Shown here: positions 19,806-29,158 of the stretch, in pieces
How the letters are laid out: each line of letters begins with the position of its first letter
How positions within the stretch are numbered: position 1 is the first letter of the stretch
NCBI GenBank assembly: GCA_016208305.1
Contig: JACQYI010000056.1
Coordinates: 1 to 64,000, forward strand
Reading direction: 5' to 3'
DNA from: Oscillatoriophycideae cyanobacterium NC_groundwater_1537_Pr4_S-0.65um_50_18
Lineage (GTDB): Bacteria; Cyanobacteriota; Cyanobacteriia; Elainellales; Elainellaceae
DNA length: 64,000 nucleotides
Position numbers and translations under genes: made by a program
Notes under the pieces: model-generated
Told to the model about the DNA's origin: nothing
Seen by the model: only the letters and a program-made list of their open reading frames with translations
The model's database searches: none

Positions 19806-20056
19806 GTCAAAAATTTCCTGATCTAGCCCTTAAACGGGAGAATGAGCAGCGGAGTAAGCTGTGGATCAACTTGTATCGCTAGTTACCTATATCCAGTTAA
19901 CTATTGTCATCGCGTCGCGTCACGGAATCTGTAGCTTTTCTTGCGGATTGGGCAGATTGCAGCGTTGAGGCGATCGCACCTTCCTAACCGCAGATTTACC
20001 CATAAACTCAGAGTAGACCTCAATCATTCAGGATCAGTCATCCAAGAAATGGCTTC

Positions 20057-20680
20057 ATGACAACCTCTTTCAACCCGAACCTATCCACTGACTTTGCCCC
20101 AATTCTGTCACAGGCGGCCGCTGCCAATCCAGCAGGGCAACAGCGTCCTCCAGCCAAAACGGTAGTGGCCGCTCTGCTAGAGGCCGAAAAAACCGCCAAA
20201 CAGCAGCGGCTGCGCTATCCCTTTTCTTCGCTCCAGGGCACTTGGCGGCTCTGCTTCACGACCGGGACGCGCAAAGCCAAACGCGGTGGTATTGCCTTGG
20301 GCAACGGCTTTTATATGCCCAAGCTGGCACCTGCCTACATCACCTTTGCTGCGGCTCATCCGGCAGCAGAATCACAGCCTGAGCTAGGGGAAATCACCAA
20401 TCAGATTCAGCTAGCAACCGTGAAGCTGCGGCTCACGGGTCTGTGTCGCTACAGCAGTCCCAAAAACTTGCTGGCTTTTGATTTTAACCACATGCAGATC
20501 GCCGCTTTCAATCGTCCCCTGTACCAAGGTGCCTTTCGGGGCGGCAAAGAGCAGGCCGAGAAGTTTTCTCAGCTTTCGATCGCCAAACTCCCTTTCTTCG
20601 CCTTTTTCTGCGTTACCGAGGGCTATATTGCGGCGCGTGGCCGTGGCGGTGGATTAGCCCTCTGGCGTCGAGAGTCGTAG
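20057..20680 (+). CDS. Plastid-lipid-associated (fibrillin)-like protein, putative
   Basis: A 207-residue soluble protein. AAANPAGQQRPPAKTVVAALLEAEK is followed by PFSSLQGTWRLCFTTGTRKA, similar to the LxGxWRLxYT block that opens PAP/fibrillin domains, and a beta-rich region ends with FFAFFCVTEGYIAARGRGGGLALWRRES. Cyanobacterial fibrillin-like proteins bind thylakoid lipids or carotenoids. The match is by pattern only and the family could be different. Its 3' end overlaps the convergent PHP gene by 27 bases. Confidence 0.5.
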   Translation: MTTSFNPNLSTDFAPILSQAAAANPAGQQRPPAKTVVAALLEAEKTAKQQRLRYPFSSLQGTWRLCFTTGTRKAKRGGIALGNGFYMPKLAPAYITFAAAHPAAESQPELGEITNQIQLATVKLRLTGLCRYSSPKNLLAFDFNHMQIAAFNRPLYQGAFRGGKEQAEKFSQLSIAKLPFFAFFCVTEGYIAARGRGGGLALWRRES

Positions 20681-21499
20681 ATCAAACGCCGCTTTTTGCA
20701 GAGGTTGCAACAGCTGGTCTGATAGATGAAGCTGGTTCAGCCCGGCATGGCGATCGTCTTTTTCCCCTATCTTCGTGCCGTGATAATCGCTGCCCCCTGT
20801 CATCAGCAGCGCATATTCTTGGCAAAAGGCTTCCAGGGCGCGCACTTGGCTGGGCGTGTGGGTGGGGTGATACACTTCCAGACCCAGCAACCCAGCCGCA
20901 ACCAGTTCGGGTAGCACCGTGGCTACCTCTCCCCCGCGAAACAGGTAGGGATGCGCCCACACAGGCACAGCCCCACAGTCTCGCAGCAGCCGAATGCCAT
21001 CGATCGCCGAAAATTTCTCATATTCTACGTAAGCCGGGCGATCGTCTCCTAGCCAACGCTCAAAAGCCTCCTGAGAAGATTGCACATAACCTGCCTTCAC
21101 AAGGGCTGCTGCCACATGGGGCCTTCCAGGAGCCATACTGCCTTCCCTAGGCTGTAGCTCAACGGGATAGCCCAAAGCAGCCAGCTTCTCGACCATAAGG
21201 TTCGCTCGCCGCTGTCGTCCTGCCAGACGCTCCTGTAAAGGAGGCTGAAGCTTGTCGCGATTGGGATAAAAACCCAAAATATGCATCGATCGCCTATTCC
21301 AAACGGTGCTGAGTTCCAGCCCAGGCACAATCTCGATCGGGCGGTGCTCAGCACTCGCAAAAGCCTCATCCCAGCCGGATACCGTGTCATGGTCAGTAAT
21401 CGCCAAAACGCGAACACCTGCCTCGATCGCGGCCTCTACCAGTTGAGCAGGTGTCAGCGTTCCATCCGAGTGGGTCGTGTGGCAGTGCAACTCCAGCAT
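20654..21499 (-). CDS. PHP-domain phosphoesterase (3',5'-nucleoside bisphosphate phosphatase/RNase AM-like)
   Basis: At 281 residues it has the size and motifs of the TrpH/YciV group of PHP proteins. MLELHCHTTHSDGTLTP contributes the first metal-binding HxH and D, LAITDHDT the second block, IVPGLELS the Glu ligand, VPVWAHPYLF another His, and MTGGSDYHGTK the final D-x-H. Related enzymes remove phosphate from 3',5'-nucleoside bisphosphates or trim RNA 5' ends. The gene is 175 bases downstream of cysK on the same strand, so co-transcription is possible but a hairpin lies between them. Confidence 0.87.
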   Translation of the reverse strand: MLELHCHTTHSDGTLTPAQLVEAAIEAGVRVLAITDHDTVSGWDEAFASAEHRPIEIVPGLELSTVWNRRSMHILGFYPNRDKLQPPLQERLAGRQRRANLMVEKLAALGYPVELQPREGSMAPGRPHVAAALVKAGYVQSSQEAFERWLGDDRPAYVEYEKFSAIDGIRLLRDCGAVPVWAHPYLFRGGEVATVLPELVAAGLLGLEVYHPTHTPSQVRALEAFCQEYALLMTGGSDYHGTKIGEKDDRHAGLNQLHLSDQLLQPLQKAAFDLRLSTPEG

Positions 21500-21597
21500 G
21501 GTCTTTTCCTGTTTTTCTCCAGGGTACCCTCATCTGCCTGGATTTTGCCGAATGAAAGAATAGCGGCCATAGCCAGAACGCTATTCCTTCATCCAGC

Positions 21598-21636
21598 GAT
21601 GAGATTATTTTGAGGGACGCTCAGAATAATCTCATC
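21598..21636. terminator. Long hairpin between cysK and the PHP gene
   Basis: Arms of 17 bases (21598-21614 and 21620-21636) pair with one G-U-type mismatch around the loop GGACG. It begins 38 bases after the cysK stop on the minus strand, and a weaker 8-bp stem lies at 21558-21586. The core 12-mer AGGGACGCTCAG recurs at 29731-29742. It may end cysK transcription, but no T tract follows. Confidence 0.45.
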
Positions 21637-21673
21637 GATATAAATCAGCAACGCCCGCTATGCCTGCCCACCG

Positions 21674-22639
21674 TTAAACCAGACTCAACTCAGGCAACTC
21701 CAAATCTTTGAACAGCACCGTACTGAGGTAGCGTTCGCCAAAGCTAGGCTGAATCATCACAATCAGCTTTCCGGCATTCTCAGGACGCTTGCCCACCTCG
21801 ATCGCTGCCGCCAGAGCTGCCCCCGAAGAGATGCCAGACAGCAAACCTTCTTCGCGCGCCATCCGACGGCTAAAGGCGATCGCGTCATCGTCTTTTACCC
21901 GCACGACCTCATCGATTAGATGGGCTTGCAGCACCTTAGGAACAAAGCCTGCCCCAATGCCCTGAATTTTGTGGGAACCAGGTAGCCCTCCCGATAGCAC
22001 AGGGCTGCTAGCAGGCTCAACAGCGATCGCCTTAAACCCAGGCTTGCGCTCCTTAAGCACCTCGGCTACGCCCGTCAGGGTGCCGCCTGTGCCAATGCCC
22101 GAAACCAAAAAATCCACCTGACCATCGGTGTCTGCCCAGATCTCTTCAGCGGTCGTTTCCCGATGAACCTTAGGGTTGGCCGGATTGCTAAACTGTTGCA
22201 GCATATAAGCGCTAGGCGTTTTGGCCACAATTTCTTCCGCCCGCTGAATGGCTCCTCGCATCCCTTCAGAGCCAGGGGTTAGCTCTAGATAAGCCCCATA
22301 GCCACGCAGCATCGATCGCCGCTCCAAACTCATGGTTTCAGGCATGGTCAAGATCAGGCGATATCCTTTAGCTGCCGCCACCATAGCCAAAGCAATGCCT
22401 GTGTTGCCCGAAGTCGGCTCCACCAAAATGGTTTTCCCAGGATGAATCAAGCCCTGCTCTTCGGCCACCTGAATCATGCTGATTCCAATCCGGTCTTTGA
22501 CCGAAGCCGCCGGATTCATGCTCTCTAACTTCACCACAATTTGAGCCACGCAGCCTTCAGCTTGGGGGATTTTGTTCAGCTGCACCAGGGGTGTTCGACC
22601 AATCAGTTCTGTAATATCTTTGGCAATTCGCATAGTCAT
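21674..22639 (-). CDS. cysK: Cysteine synthase A (O-acetylserine sulfhydrylase)
   Basis: A 321-residue PLP enzyme that makes cysteine from O-acetylserine and sulfide. ASVKDRIG holds the PLP lysine, [13 protein letters not shown] the substrate loop (TSGNTG), [11 protein letters not shown] the phosphate-binding glycine loop, and [17 protein letters not shown] the C-terminal Ser that contacts the pyridine nitrogen. Length and motifs fit CysK rather than CysM or cystathionine beta-synthase. Two ATG codons lie close together (22639 and 22633); AAGGAA sits only about three bases before the first, so the second may be used. Confidence 0.93.
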   Translation of the reverse strand: MTMRIAKDITELIGRTPLVQLNKIPQAEGCVAQIVVKLESMNPAASVKDRIGISMIQVAEEQGLIHPGKTILVEPTSGNTGIALAMVAAAKGYRLILTMPETMSLERRSMLRGYGAYLELTPGSEGMRGAIQRAEEIVAKTPSAYMLQQFSNPANPKVHRETTAEEIWADTDGQVDFLVSGIGTGGTLTGVAEVLKERKPGFKAIAVEPASSPVLSGGLPGSHKIQGIGAGFVPKVLQAHLIDEVVRVKDDDAIAFSRRMAREEGLLSGISSGAALAAAIEVGKRPENAGKLIVMIQPSFGERYLSTVLFKDLELPELSLV

Positions 22640-22949
22640 TGTTCCTTAGCCCTTACCCTTGGGCGCGATCGCATTGGTTTAAGTAGAATCAACGCAGTGA
22701 TGATTCTGATCATCTTACTCCGGTATCCCGACTGATCTAGGGGATTGTTATTAGGCTTTAACTAAGCATATCGATAACCCGGTGCCTCTGAACAAGCTGT
22801 AGGAAAAATGCCCTGACGTGTCGCCATAGCAATAGATTTTGGATTCCAGAAAAAATCTAATACGCTAGGAAAGATTCCCATTCCCTCCCTCGCCTTCAAC
22901 GGCTCACAAGGGACAAAGGATTAATCCAAAATCTAAAATTCAAAATCGG

Positions 22950-23951
22950 ATGGTTTTTGCTTCTATCGTACTTCCCACCCCTCGAACCTACGCTGTTTTG
23001 GGCACAGGTGCGCTAGGCGGCTTTTATGGTGCCAGATTGCAGCAAGCAGGCTCAGAGGTGCATTTTCTGCTGCGGCACGACTATGAATTTGTCCGACAGC
23101 ATGGCCTAATCGTAGAGTCGCCAGACGGTAACTTTAACCTACCCCAAGTCAATGCCTACGGTGATAGCCAGCAGATGCCAGCCTGTGATGTGGTCATCGT
23201 TGCCCTCAAAACCACCCAAAATCATCTCTTACCCCAGCTCTTGCCACCTGTCCTCAAGCCGGAAGGCGTCGTGCTCGTGCTGCAAAACGGCTTGGGCATT
23301 GAGGCCGAAGTTGCCAACATTGTCGGGAGCGATCGCGTCATGGGTGGCTTGTGCTTTCTCTGCTCCAACAAAGTTGCCCCCGGCCATATTCGCCATCTAG
23401 ACTACAAGCAAATTACGTTAGGCGACTATGGCATAGGCACAGGTGGAGCAGGCTATGCGCCTCAGGGTGTCACCGATCGCATGCAGCAAATCGCCTCTGA
23501 TTTTGAACAGGCGGGCATCCCCATAGACTGCTCCGACGATCTGTTCATTGCGCGCTGGAAAAAGCTGGTGTGGAATATTCCCTTTAACGGTCTGTCGGTG
23601 GTGTTAAACGCAACAACGCATCAAATGATGGCAGATGAACAGACCCGATCTTTGGCCAAGCAACTCATGGAAGAAGTGGTAGCCGCTGCCGCAGCCTGCG
23701 TCCAGGCGATCGATCCCGGCAGCAGTCGCGCCGTACCCCCCAGCTTTATCCAAACCATGCTGGACTACACCGCCAAAATGACGCCTTATCGCACCAGCAT
23801 GAAAATTGACTACGACGATCGCCGTCCGCTCGAAATAGAAGCCATTTTGGGCAATCCGCTGCGGATGGCAAAACAGGCCGGAGTCGAGCTACCGCGCATT
23901 GCCATGCTCTACCAACAGCTCAAGTTTTTAGATACCCGCAACAGATTGTGA
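22950..23951 (+). CDS. Putative 2-dehydropantoate 2-reductase
   Basis: A 333-residue ketopantoate-reductase-family protein (KPR/ApbA fold). The NADP-binding motif YAVLGTGALGGFYGARL starts the Rossmann domain, DVVIVALKTTQNH and LVLQNGLG follow, and the C-terminal domain carries RWKKLVWNIPFNGLSVV with the catalytic Lys, and SMKIDYDDRRPLEIEAILG. It would reduce ketopantoate to pantoate in CoA synthesis, but several paralogues of unknown substrate exist in cyanobacteria, so I leave the symbol blank. It stands alone, with a 310-base upstream spacer shared with cysK. Confidence 0.82.
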   Translation: MVFASIVLPTPRTYAVLGTGALGGFYGARLQQAGSEVHFLLRHDYEFVRQHGLIVESPDGNFNLPQVNAYGDSQQMPACDVVIVALKTTQNHLLPQLLPPVLKPEGVVLVLQNGLGIEAEVANIVGSDRVMGGLCFLCSNKVAPGHIRHLDYKQITLGDYGIGTGGAGYAPQGVTDRMQQIASDFEQAGIPIDCSDDLFIARWKKLVWNIPFNGLSVVLNATTHQMMADEQTRSLAKQLMEEVVAAAAACVQAIDPGSSRAVPPSFIQTMLDYTAKMTPYRTSMKIDYDDRRPLEIEAILGNPLRMAKQAGVELPRIAMLYQQLKFLDTRNRL

Positions 23952-24194
23952 TCCCGTTTTTTGATCCTGTCTAAATAGACAGGTCAGCCCTGTTCAGCTC
24001 ACCTCTGAAGCGAACTGGATGGCGATCGCCCGCAAGCCGCCTGTCCTTAAGATTAGACTTCAAGGTTTTGTGTCTAGAGATACGATAGAGCTGATTTTCA
24101 AATTCTATGGTGCAGTTACTGAAGCGGTATGCCCAGTCCGGCGATCGCAAAATATTCCCTTCAATATTCTGTCTCTTCACTATAAGGTCAGCCC

Positions 24195-25478
24195 ATGAAA
24201 ATGCATTACTCCGTTGCTATCATTGGAGGCGGTCAAGCAGGTCTATCCATGAGCTATTGCTTAAAGGAAAGAGGGCTTGACCACATTGTGTTTGAGAAGA
24301 ACCAAATCGGCTATGCATGGCGTTCAAAACGTTGGGATACCTTTTGTTTGGTGACACCCAATTGGCAATGTCGGCTACCCGGCTATCACTACCCTGGTAG
24401 CGATCCCAATGGCTTTATGCAAAGAGACGAAATCGTTCAATACATCGAAGATTACGCCGCATCATTTGATCCTCCCTTAAAAGAAGGCGTCGAAGTCTCT
24501 AAAGTTCGCAGAAACGAAGCTGACAACGTTTTCGAAATCACAACATCCATTGGAGATTTCACCGCAGATCAAGTCGTGATTGCCGTCGGCGGCTACCATA
24601 CTCCCAAACTGCCCATCCTCGCCGGGCGATTTCCCGAAGAAATTGTTCAATTACATTCTTCAGAGTACAAGAATCCCCAGTCGCTACCCGATAAAGCCGT
24701 CTTGGTCGTGGGTACAGGCCAGTCGGGCTGCCAGATTGCCGAAGATCTGCACCTCGCCGGAAAGCAGGTTCATCTCTGCGTGGGGGGTGCGCCGCGATCG
24801 CCCCGCCGATATCGCGGCCAAGATGTCGTAGACTGGCTTGACCAAATGGGCTACTACGACCTCTCAATTGATGAGCATCCTCAGAAAGAGAAAGCCCGCA
24901 GCAACACCAACCATTACGTAACCGGACGGGGCGGTGGCCGCGAAATTGACTTGCGCCAGTTTGCCCTCGAAGGCATGCAGCTTCACGGCAAGCTCAAGCA
25001 GGTGAGCGGCAAGCAGCTAGAATTTTGGGAAAATTTGAAGCAGAACTTAGATCAGGCGGATGCCGTAGCTGAAAACATCAAGAAAAGCATTGACGCCTTC
25101 ATTGAGAAAAACCAAATTTCTGCACCCACAGAACCGCCCTATCAACCCGTTTGGCAGCCCGAAACTGAAATCCTCACCCTAGATTACGAACAGGCCAATA
25201 TCGGAGCGGTCATCTGGTGTACTGGATACCAGTCTGATTTTAGCTGGGTCGAAGTTCCAGTCTTTGACGGCAAAGGCTACCCCGGACATGATCGCGGTGT
25301 CACAGGTGTTCGCGGACTTTACTTCCTGGGTCTTCCCTGGCTCTACACCTGGGGTTCAGGTCGATTTTCAGGCGTGGCGCGAGATGCAACCTATCTAGCC
25401 GATACGATCGCCGCCAAGAGAAAGTTTTCTTACTCTAACTCTTGGAGTGTCGTCAATGAATTTCTTCTAGGATCATAG
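24195..25478 (+). CDS. FAD-dependent monooxygenase of the FMO/CzcO type
   Basis: A 427-residue flavoprotein. VAIIGGGQAGLSMSYCL is the FAD dinucleotide motif, WRSKRWDTFCLVTPNWQCRLPGY matches the segment seen in bacterial flavin monooxygenases, VLVVGTGQSGCQIAEDL is the NAD(P)H motif, and GAVIWCTGYQSDFSW is the ATG-like C-terminal motif. Such proteins hydroxylate or Baeyer-Villiger oxidise small molecules; the substrate is unknown. The ribosome-binding site AAGG at 24184-24187 fits ATG 24195. The gene is monocistronic and ends 39 bases before the minus-strand tRNA-Lys. Confidence 0.83.
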   Translation: MKMHYSVAIIGGGQAGLSMSYCLKERGLDHIVFEKNQIGYAWRSKRWDTFCLVTPNWQCRLPGYHYPGSDPNGFMQRDEIVQYIEDYAASFDPPLKEGVEVSKVRRNEADNVFEITTSIGDFTADQVVIAVGGYHTPKLPILAGRFPEEIVQLHSSEYKNPQSLPDKAVLVVGTGQSGCQIAEDLHLAGKQVHLCVGGAPRSPRRYRGQDVVDWLDQMGYYDLSIDEHPQKEKARSNTNHYVTGRGGGREIDLRQFALEGMQLHGKLKQVSGKQLEFWENLKQNLDQADAVAENIKKSIDAFIEKNQISAPTEPPYQPVWQPETEILTLDYEQANIGAVIWCTGYQSDFSWVEVPVFDGKGYPGHDRGVTGVRGLYFLGLPWLYTWGSGRFSGVARDATYLADTIAAKRKFSYSNSWSVVNEFLLGS

Positions 25479-25517
25479 GCACAGATGACAGCAAAATCAA
25501 TCTGCCTGAGCTGCCTA

Positions 25518-25589
25518 TGGGTGACCTGGGACTCGAACCCAGAACCAACGGATTAAGAGTCCGATGCGCTACCATTGCGCTAGTCACCC
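25518..25589 (-). tRNA. trnK: tRNA-Lys (CTT)
   Basis: The minus strand gives a 72-nt tRNA: acceptor GGGTGAC with GTCACCC, discriminator A, T arm with GGTTCGAGTCC, and anticodon loop CTCTTAA, reading anticodon CTT (Lys). The outermost anticodon-stem pair is T-T rather than a Watson-Crick pair, so the stem has four good pairs. A CUU lysine tRNA normally supplements the UUU species for AAG codons. Confidence 0.88.
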
Positions 25590-26008
25590 GTTTGCTCTTG
25601 CCATGTTAGCAGACTTTGCGTTTCCTTGGGGTCAGGTTTTGAGCAGAGACTGGTTTTGAGCCAGATCAGAAGCGATCGCCTCACCCGAAGTGCTTCAAGG
25701 TAGCTTTGGTATAAACCACAAAATAAAGCTGAAAAAGGTTCGCCAATGCCGCGCCTTTTTCAGCTTTATTTTTGCAGTGAAATTTTTTGCAGCAAGAGAC
25801 AGCGTTGATCAATTACGCCCGATCGCCAGCCCGTCGCCAAACCATCTCATGCGCTCCCTTCATGCAATTTGAATAGGTTTCTCACTTTGGAGAGATGGCA
25901 TATTCAGTGCTGCGATCGATTCTTAAGCTAAAGGCATCTATAGATTTAATTGGAACGCAGACTATTTTGCAGATTATTCAAGGTTTTCTTTGGGAAAGGT
26001 ATGAAATC
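25590..26008. other. Intergenic stretch carrying an 18-bp hairpin
   Basis: It separates tRNA-Lys from the large repeat protein. It holds the hairpin listed at 25721-25771. An ATG at 25895 extends the downstream frame by 38 residues, but the sequence shows no domain and its nearest purine run is too close, so I treat it as leader. Confidence 0.5.
25721..25771. repeat. Perfect 18-bp inverted repeat
   Basis: AAATAAAGCTGAAAAAGG (25721-25738) and its exact complement (25754-25771) enclose a 15-base loop. It has A-rich and T-rich flanks on both sides, so it could terminate transcription in either direction or fold as a small RNA. It lies about 240 bases before the next start codon. Confidence 0.7.
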
Positions 26009-29000
26009 ATGGCAACCGCTACAGCTTTACTCGAAAAGTTAGCCTGGATAGGGCAAATTCCAGTCGCACCTGAAACAACAGATTTAGTCACTCCTGGAGC
26101 CACTTCTGTTATTTTTTCAGGGCCACAGTTTTTCATTGCATTGATCTCTGGCGTTTTACTAGCCTTTGCCTTTCAGTTGGCACTCACCAATCTCTCCGTC
26201 GCAGCCGGAATTTCCTATTTGGGTCGCTCCTCAGATAGCACTTCTGATTCCCACAGCGATGACTCTAATTTAGAAGATACAGGTCATACCGTTCGCAAAA
26301 TTAGTGCCCGCGTCGGAATTTGGACGGTCATCACCGTGACGTTGGCACTGTTCCTGGCCTGTTATCTCGCTGTTCAGCTCAGTTTACTCGCAACAGCTCG
26401 GTTGGGTGCGATCGTTGGGTTAGTCATCTGGGCAGCCTATTTCTCTATCCTGGTTTGGGTTAGCTCTACGGCAGTTGGTTCGTTGATTGGTTCTGTGGTA
26501 GGAGCAGCCACATCTGGATTTCAGGCCATTTTGGGCACTGCAACTGCGGCGATCGGCGGCAAAGTCGCCCAACAGCAAATGGTTTCAACGGCAGAAGCTA
26601 TGGCAGCCGCTGTCAAAAACGAGATCGGCTCAGGCATTGACCCTAGCAGCATTCGCAGCTCACTTGAAGGCTATATTCAACGCTTGAGCTTGCCTGGATT
26701 TGATGTCTCTAAGATTCGGGGAGACTTTGAACAGTTATTGAATGATCCCGAACTTGAGGCTTTGGCAAACAGCGATCGCCTTCAAGGGATCGATCGCCAA
26801 ACTTTTGTGGATTTAATTAGCCGTCGCAGCGATTTCACACCCGAAGAAGTCAATCGATTTGCTGACCTGCTAGAAGGCGTGTGGCGGCAGACAATTGGCC
26901 GCAAGCAAAAGCGCAATTCCATGTCAGAGCTAGTGGACTATCTCAAGTCGGCTCAGCCCGGACAAATTAAAGCAGATGAATTAAATGCCAAACTCGATCG
27001 GCTTTTGGCCGAGCGGAGTCAGACCCAAAGCTCTAGCGGTGGCATGCAATCGGTGCTTCAATCTGGCATGAATACGCTGATGGGTGTATTAGCCGGACGC
27101 ACCGACCTCTCAGACTTAAAAATCGAGCAAATTCTAGAGCGGCTGAAAGCGGCTCCCGATCAGGTGGGCGGACAAACCTCTAAGCTGATGGGGCAATTGA
27201 CCGGAGACGCTGAGGAAGCCCACAGCCCTATCCGCACAGATGTCGAACATTATCTGCTCAACACCTACTCCTGGCAAATGAATGCCGGGACGATCGCCAA
27301 AGATTTTCGTAACGTGCTGTACGATGTCGATGCCGATCCCGATGCGGTGATTGTTCCCCTTGCGCGCATGAATCGCACCTACTTTGCCGATTTGCTGCGA
27401 TCGCGGGGGGTATTTACCCAAGACAAAATTCAGCAAATTGTCGATCAGCTAGAAGTCGTTCGCCTAGAAGTCTTGTCAGAAGCCCGTGCAGCCAAAGAGC
27501 GCGAAACTGCCCTAGAGCTGAGAAAGCATGTTGAAGCCTACCTGACACAAGCTCCCAAATCAGAACTTGCTCTCGATCCAAATCCGGCATTCCAGGCGCT
27601 GCTGCAAGATGAAGCCGCAGATTATGACCTGATTAGCGCCCGGTTAATGACTTACAGCCGGGAAGCGCTGCGGCAGATTCTGCTCAGACGCTCTGACCTG
27701 ACGCTAGACGAAACCGAAAGCACGCTCAATGCGCTAGAAGCCAACCGCGATCGCGTCCTGTTTGAATCTCAGTCCTTAAATGAGCAAGCCAAACAGCGCC
27801 TAGCCGACACGCAGCAAAAACTTGAAGACTATTTGCGCAACACTGGCAAAGCAGAATTAAACCCCGAAGGCATCAAGCGCGATTTGCAGCTTCTGCTCTC
27901 CGATCCGCAGTCAGGAGTTTCGGCTCTGCGTCATCGGGCGGCCCATCTCGATCGTGATACCGTGGTGAAGCTGCTGAGCCAGCGTCAAGACATGACCGAA
28001 GCTGAAGCCAATCAAGTAGTCGAGCAAGTGGAATCGAACTGGCAGATGCTGCTCAATTCCCCGCGTGCGGCTGTAGAAACGGTCAAAGACCAGGCCGATC
28101 AGACACTTAGTTCCCTCTCGGACTACCTGCGCCGCACCCAGCTTGAAGAACTTGACCCCGACGGGATTCAACGCGATCTCACCCAGCTTCTAGACGATCC
28201 CAAAGAAGGTGCATTAGCCCTCAGACATCGGCTGTCTAAAGTCGATCGTCAGACGCTCGTGAAACTCTTGGGTCAGCGTCAGGACTTGTCAGAAGCGCAG
28301 GTCAACCAAATCATTGACCAGGTGCAAGAGGCTATTCGTAAGATTCTGCGATCGCCCCGTCGCTTGGCTCTACGGGCACAGCAGCAGGTCGTAGACTTTG
28401 AAACCACGCTAGAAGACTATCTGCGCAACACCGACAAAGACGAACTCAATCCCGACGGCATTAAGCGCGATCTGCGATTGTTGGTGCAGTCGCCTCAAGT
28501 AGGGCTACAAAATATCGGCGATCGCTTCTCACGGTTCGATCGCAACACCTTGATTGCCTTACTGTCTCAGCGTCAGGACATGACTCCCGAAGAAGCCGAA
28601 CGGATTGTCAGTCAGTTTGAGTCTGCTCGGAACCAAATTCTAGAGCAAGCCCGTCAGATTCAGCATCGCTTTCAGGAAATTATCGATCGCATCTTCGGAC
28701 GCATTCGAGACTACCTTAACTCTCTCGATCGCCCTGAACTCAACTACGAAAGCATCACCCAAGATGTTCGTACCCTGTTCGATGACCCCCAAGCCGGATT
28801 TGAAGCTCTCCGCACTCGCCTGAGCCACTTCGATCGCCAGACCTTGGTAGCGCTGATTAGCTCTCGCAAAGACATGTCAGAAGCCGATGCCAATCGCCTG
28901 ATTGACCAAATCGACTCTGCCCGCACAGGCGTTTTGCAGCAGGCAGAACGGATTCAAAACGAGGCGCAAAGACGAGTCGAGTCTGTCAAAGCGCAGGCAC

Positions 29001-29116
29001 AACGCCAAATTGAGGAAACGCGCAAAGCCGCCGAAGCCGCAGCTTGGTGGCTGTTCATTACTGCTCTCATTTCGGCACTAGCCTCCGCCGGAGCGGGTGC
29101 GCTCGCTTCTAGCTAA
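26009..29116 (+). CDS. Large membrane-anchored helical-repeat protein
   Basis: From ATG 26009 the product has 1,035 residues. The first ~150 residues contain three or more hydrophobic helices (for example FFIALISGVLLAFAFQLAL and LGAIVGLVIWAAYFSILVWV) and a Ser/Asp-rich loop. The rest is soluble and made of about eight diverged units of 90-120 residues with the pattern DYLRxTxxxELxPxGIxRDLxxLLxDP, then HRLSxxDRQTLVxLLxQRQDMxExEANxIxxQ. The last 25 residues are again hydrophobic (AAWWLFITALISALASAGAG). Function is unknown; a tethered, elongated helical scaffold is the simplest reading. AAAGG about ten bases before 26009 favours that start over ATG 25895. Confidence 0.75.
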   Translation: MATATALLEKLAWIGQIPVAPETTDLVTPGATSVIFSGPQFFIALISGVLLAFAFQLALTNLSVAAGISYLGRSSDSTSDSHSDDSNLEDTGHTVRKISARVGIWTVITVTLALFLACYLAVQLSLLATARLGAIVGLVIWAAYFSILVWVSSTAVGSLIGSVVGAATSGFQAILGTATAAIGGKVAQQQMVSTAEAMAAAVKNEIGSGIDPSSIRSSLEGYIQRLSLPGFDVSKIRGDFEQLLNDPELEALANSDRLQGIDRQTFVDLISRRSDFTPEEVNRFADLLEGVWRQTIGRKQKRNSMSELVDYLKSAQPGQIKADELNAKLDRLLAERSQTQSSSGGMQSVLQSGMNTLMGVLAGRTDLSDLKIEQILERLKAAPDQVGGQTSKLMGQLTGDAEEAHSPIRTDVEHYLLNTYSWQMNAGTIAKDFRNVLYDVDADPDAVIVPLARMNRTYFADLLRSRGVFTQDKIQQIVDQLEVVRLEVLSEARAAKERETALELRKHVEAYLTQAPKSELALDPNPAFQALLQDEAADYDLISARLMTYSREALRQILLRRSDLTLDETESTLNALEANRDRVLFESQSLNEQAKQRLADTQQKLEDYLRNTGKAELNPEGIKRDLQLLLSDPQSGVSALRHRAAHLDRDTVVKLLSQRQDMTEAEANQVVEQVESNWQMLLNSPRAAVETVKDQADQTLSSLSDYLRRTQLEELDPDGIQRDLTQLLDDPKEGALALRHRLSKVDRQTLVKLLGQRQDLSEAQVNQIIDQVQEAIRKILRSPRRLALRAQQQVVDFETTLEDYLRNTDKDELNPDGIKRDLRLLVQSPQVGLQNIGDRFSRFDRNTLIALLSQRQDMTPEEAERIVSQFESARNQILEQARQIQHRFQEIIDRIFGRIRDYLNSLDRPELNYESITQDVRTLFDDPQAGFEALRTRLSHFDRQTLVALISSRKDMSEADANRLIDQIDSARTGVLQQAERIQNEAQRRVESVKAQAQRQIEETRKAAEAAAWWLFITALISALASAGAGALASS

Positions 29117-29123
29117 AACCCTG

Positions 29124-29150
29124 TCTGGGAGGAGCGACGCTCCTCCCAGA
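29124..29150. terminator. Palindromic hairpin between convergent genes
   Basis: TCTGGGAGGAGCG-A-CGCTCCTCCCAGA is a perfect 13-bp palindrome with a single central base, 8 bases after the repeat-protein stop and 9 before the stop of the convergent hydroxylase gene. Its position suggests a bidirectional transcript end. Confidence 0.65.
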
Positions 29151-29158
29151 TGTCAACT

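Noticed and set aside
22950-25478. Possible operon of the ketopantoate-reductase-like and monooxygenase genes
   Set aside because: The 243-base gap contains a small hairpin (23966-23983) and the second gene has its own ribosome-binding site; no functional link is evident.
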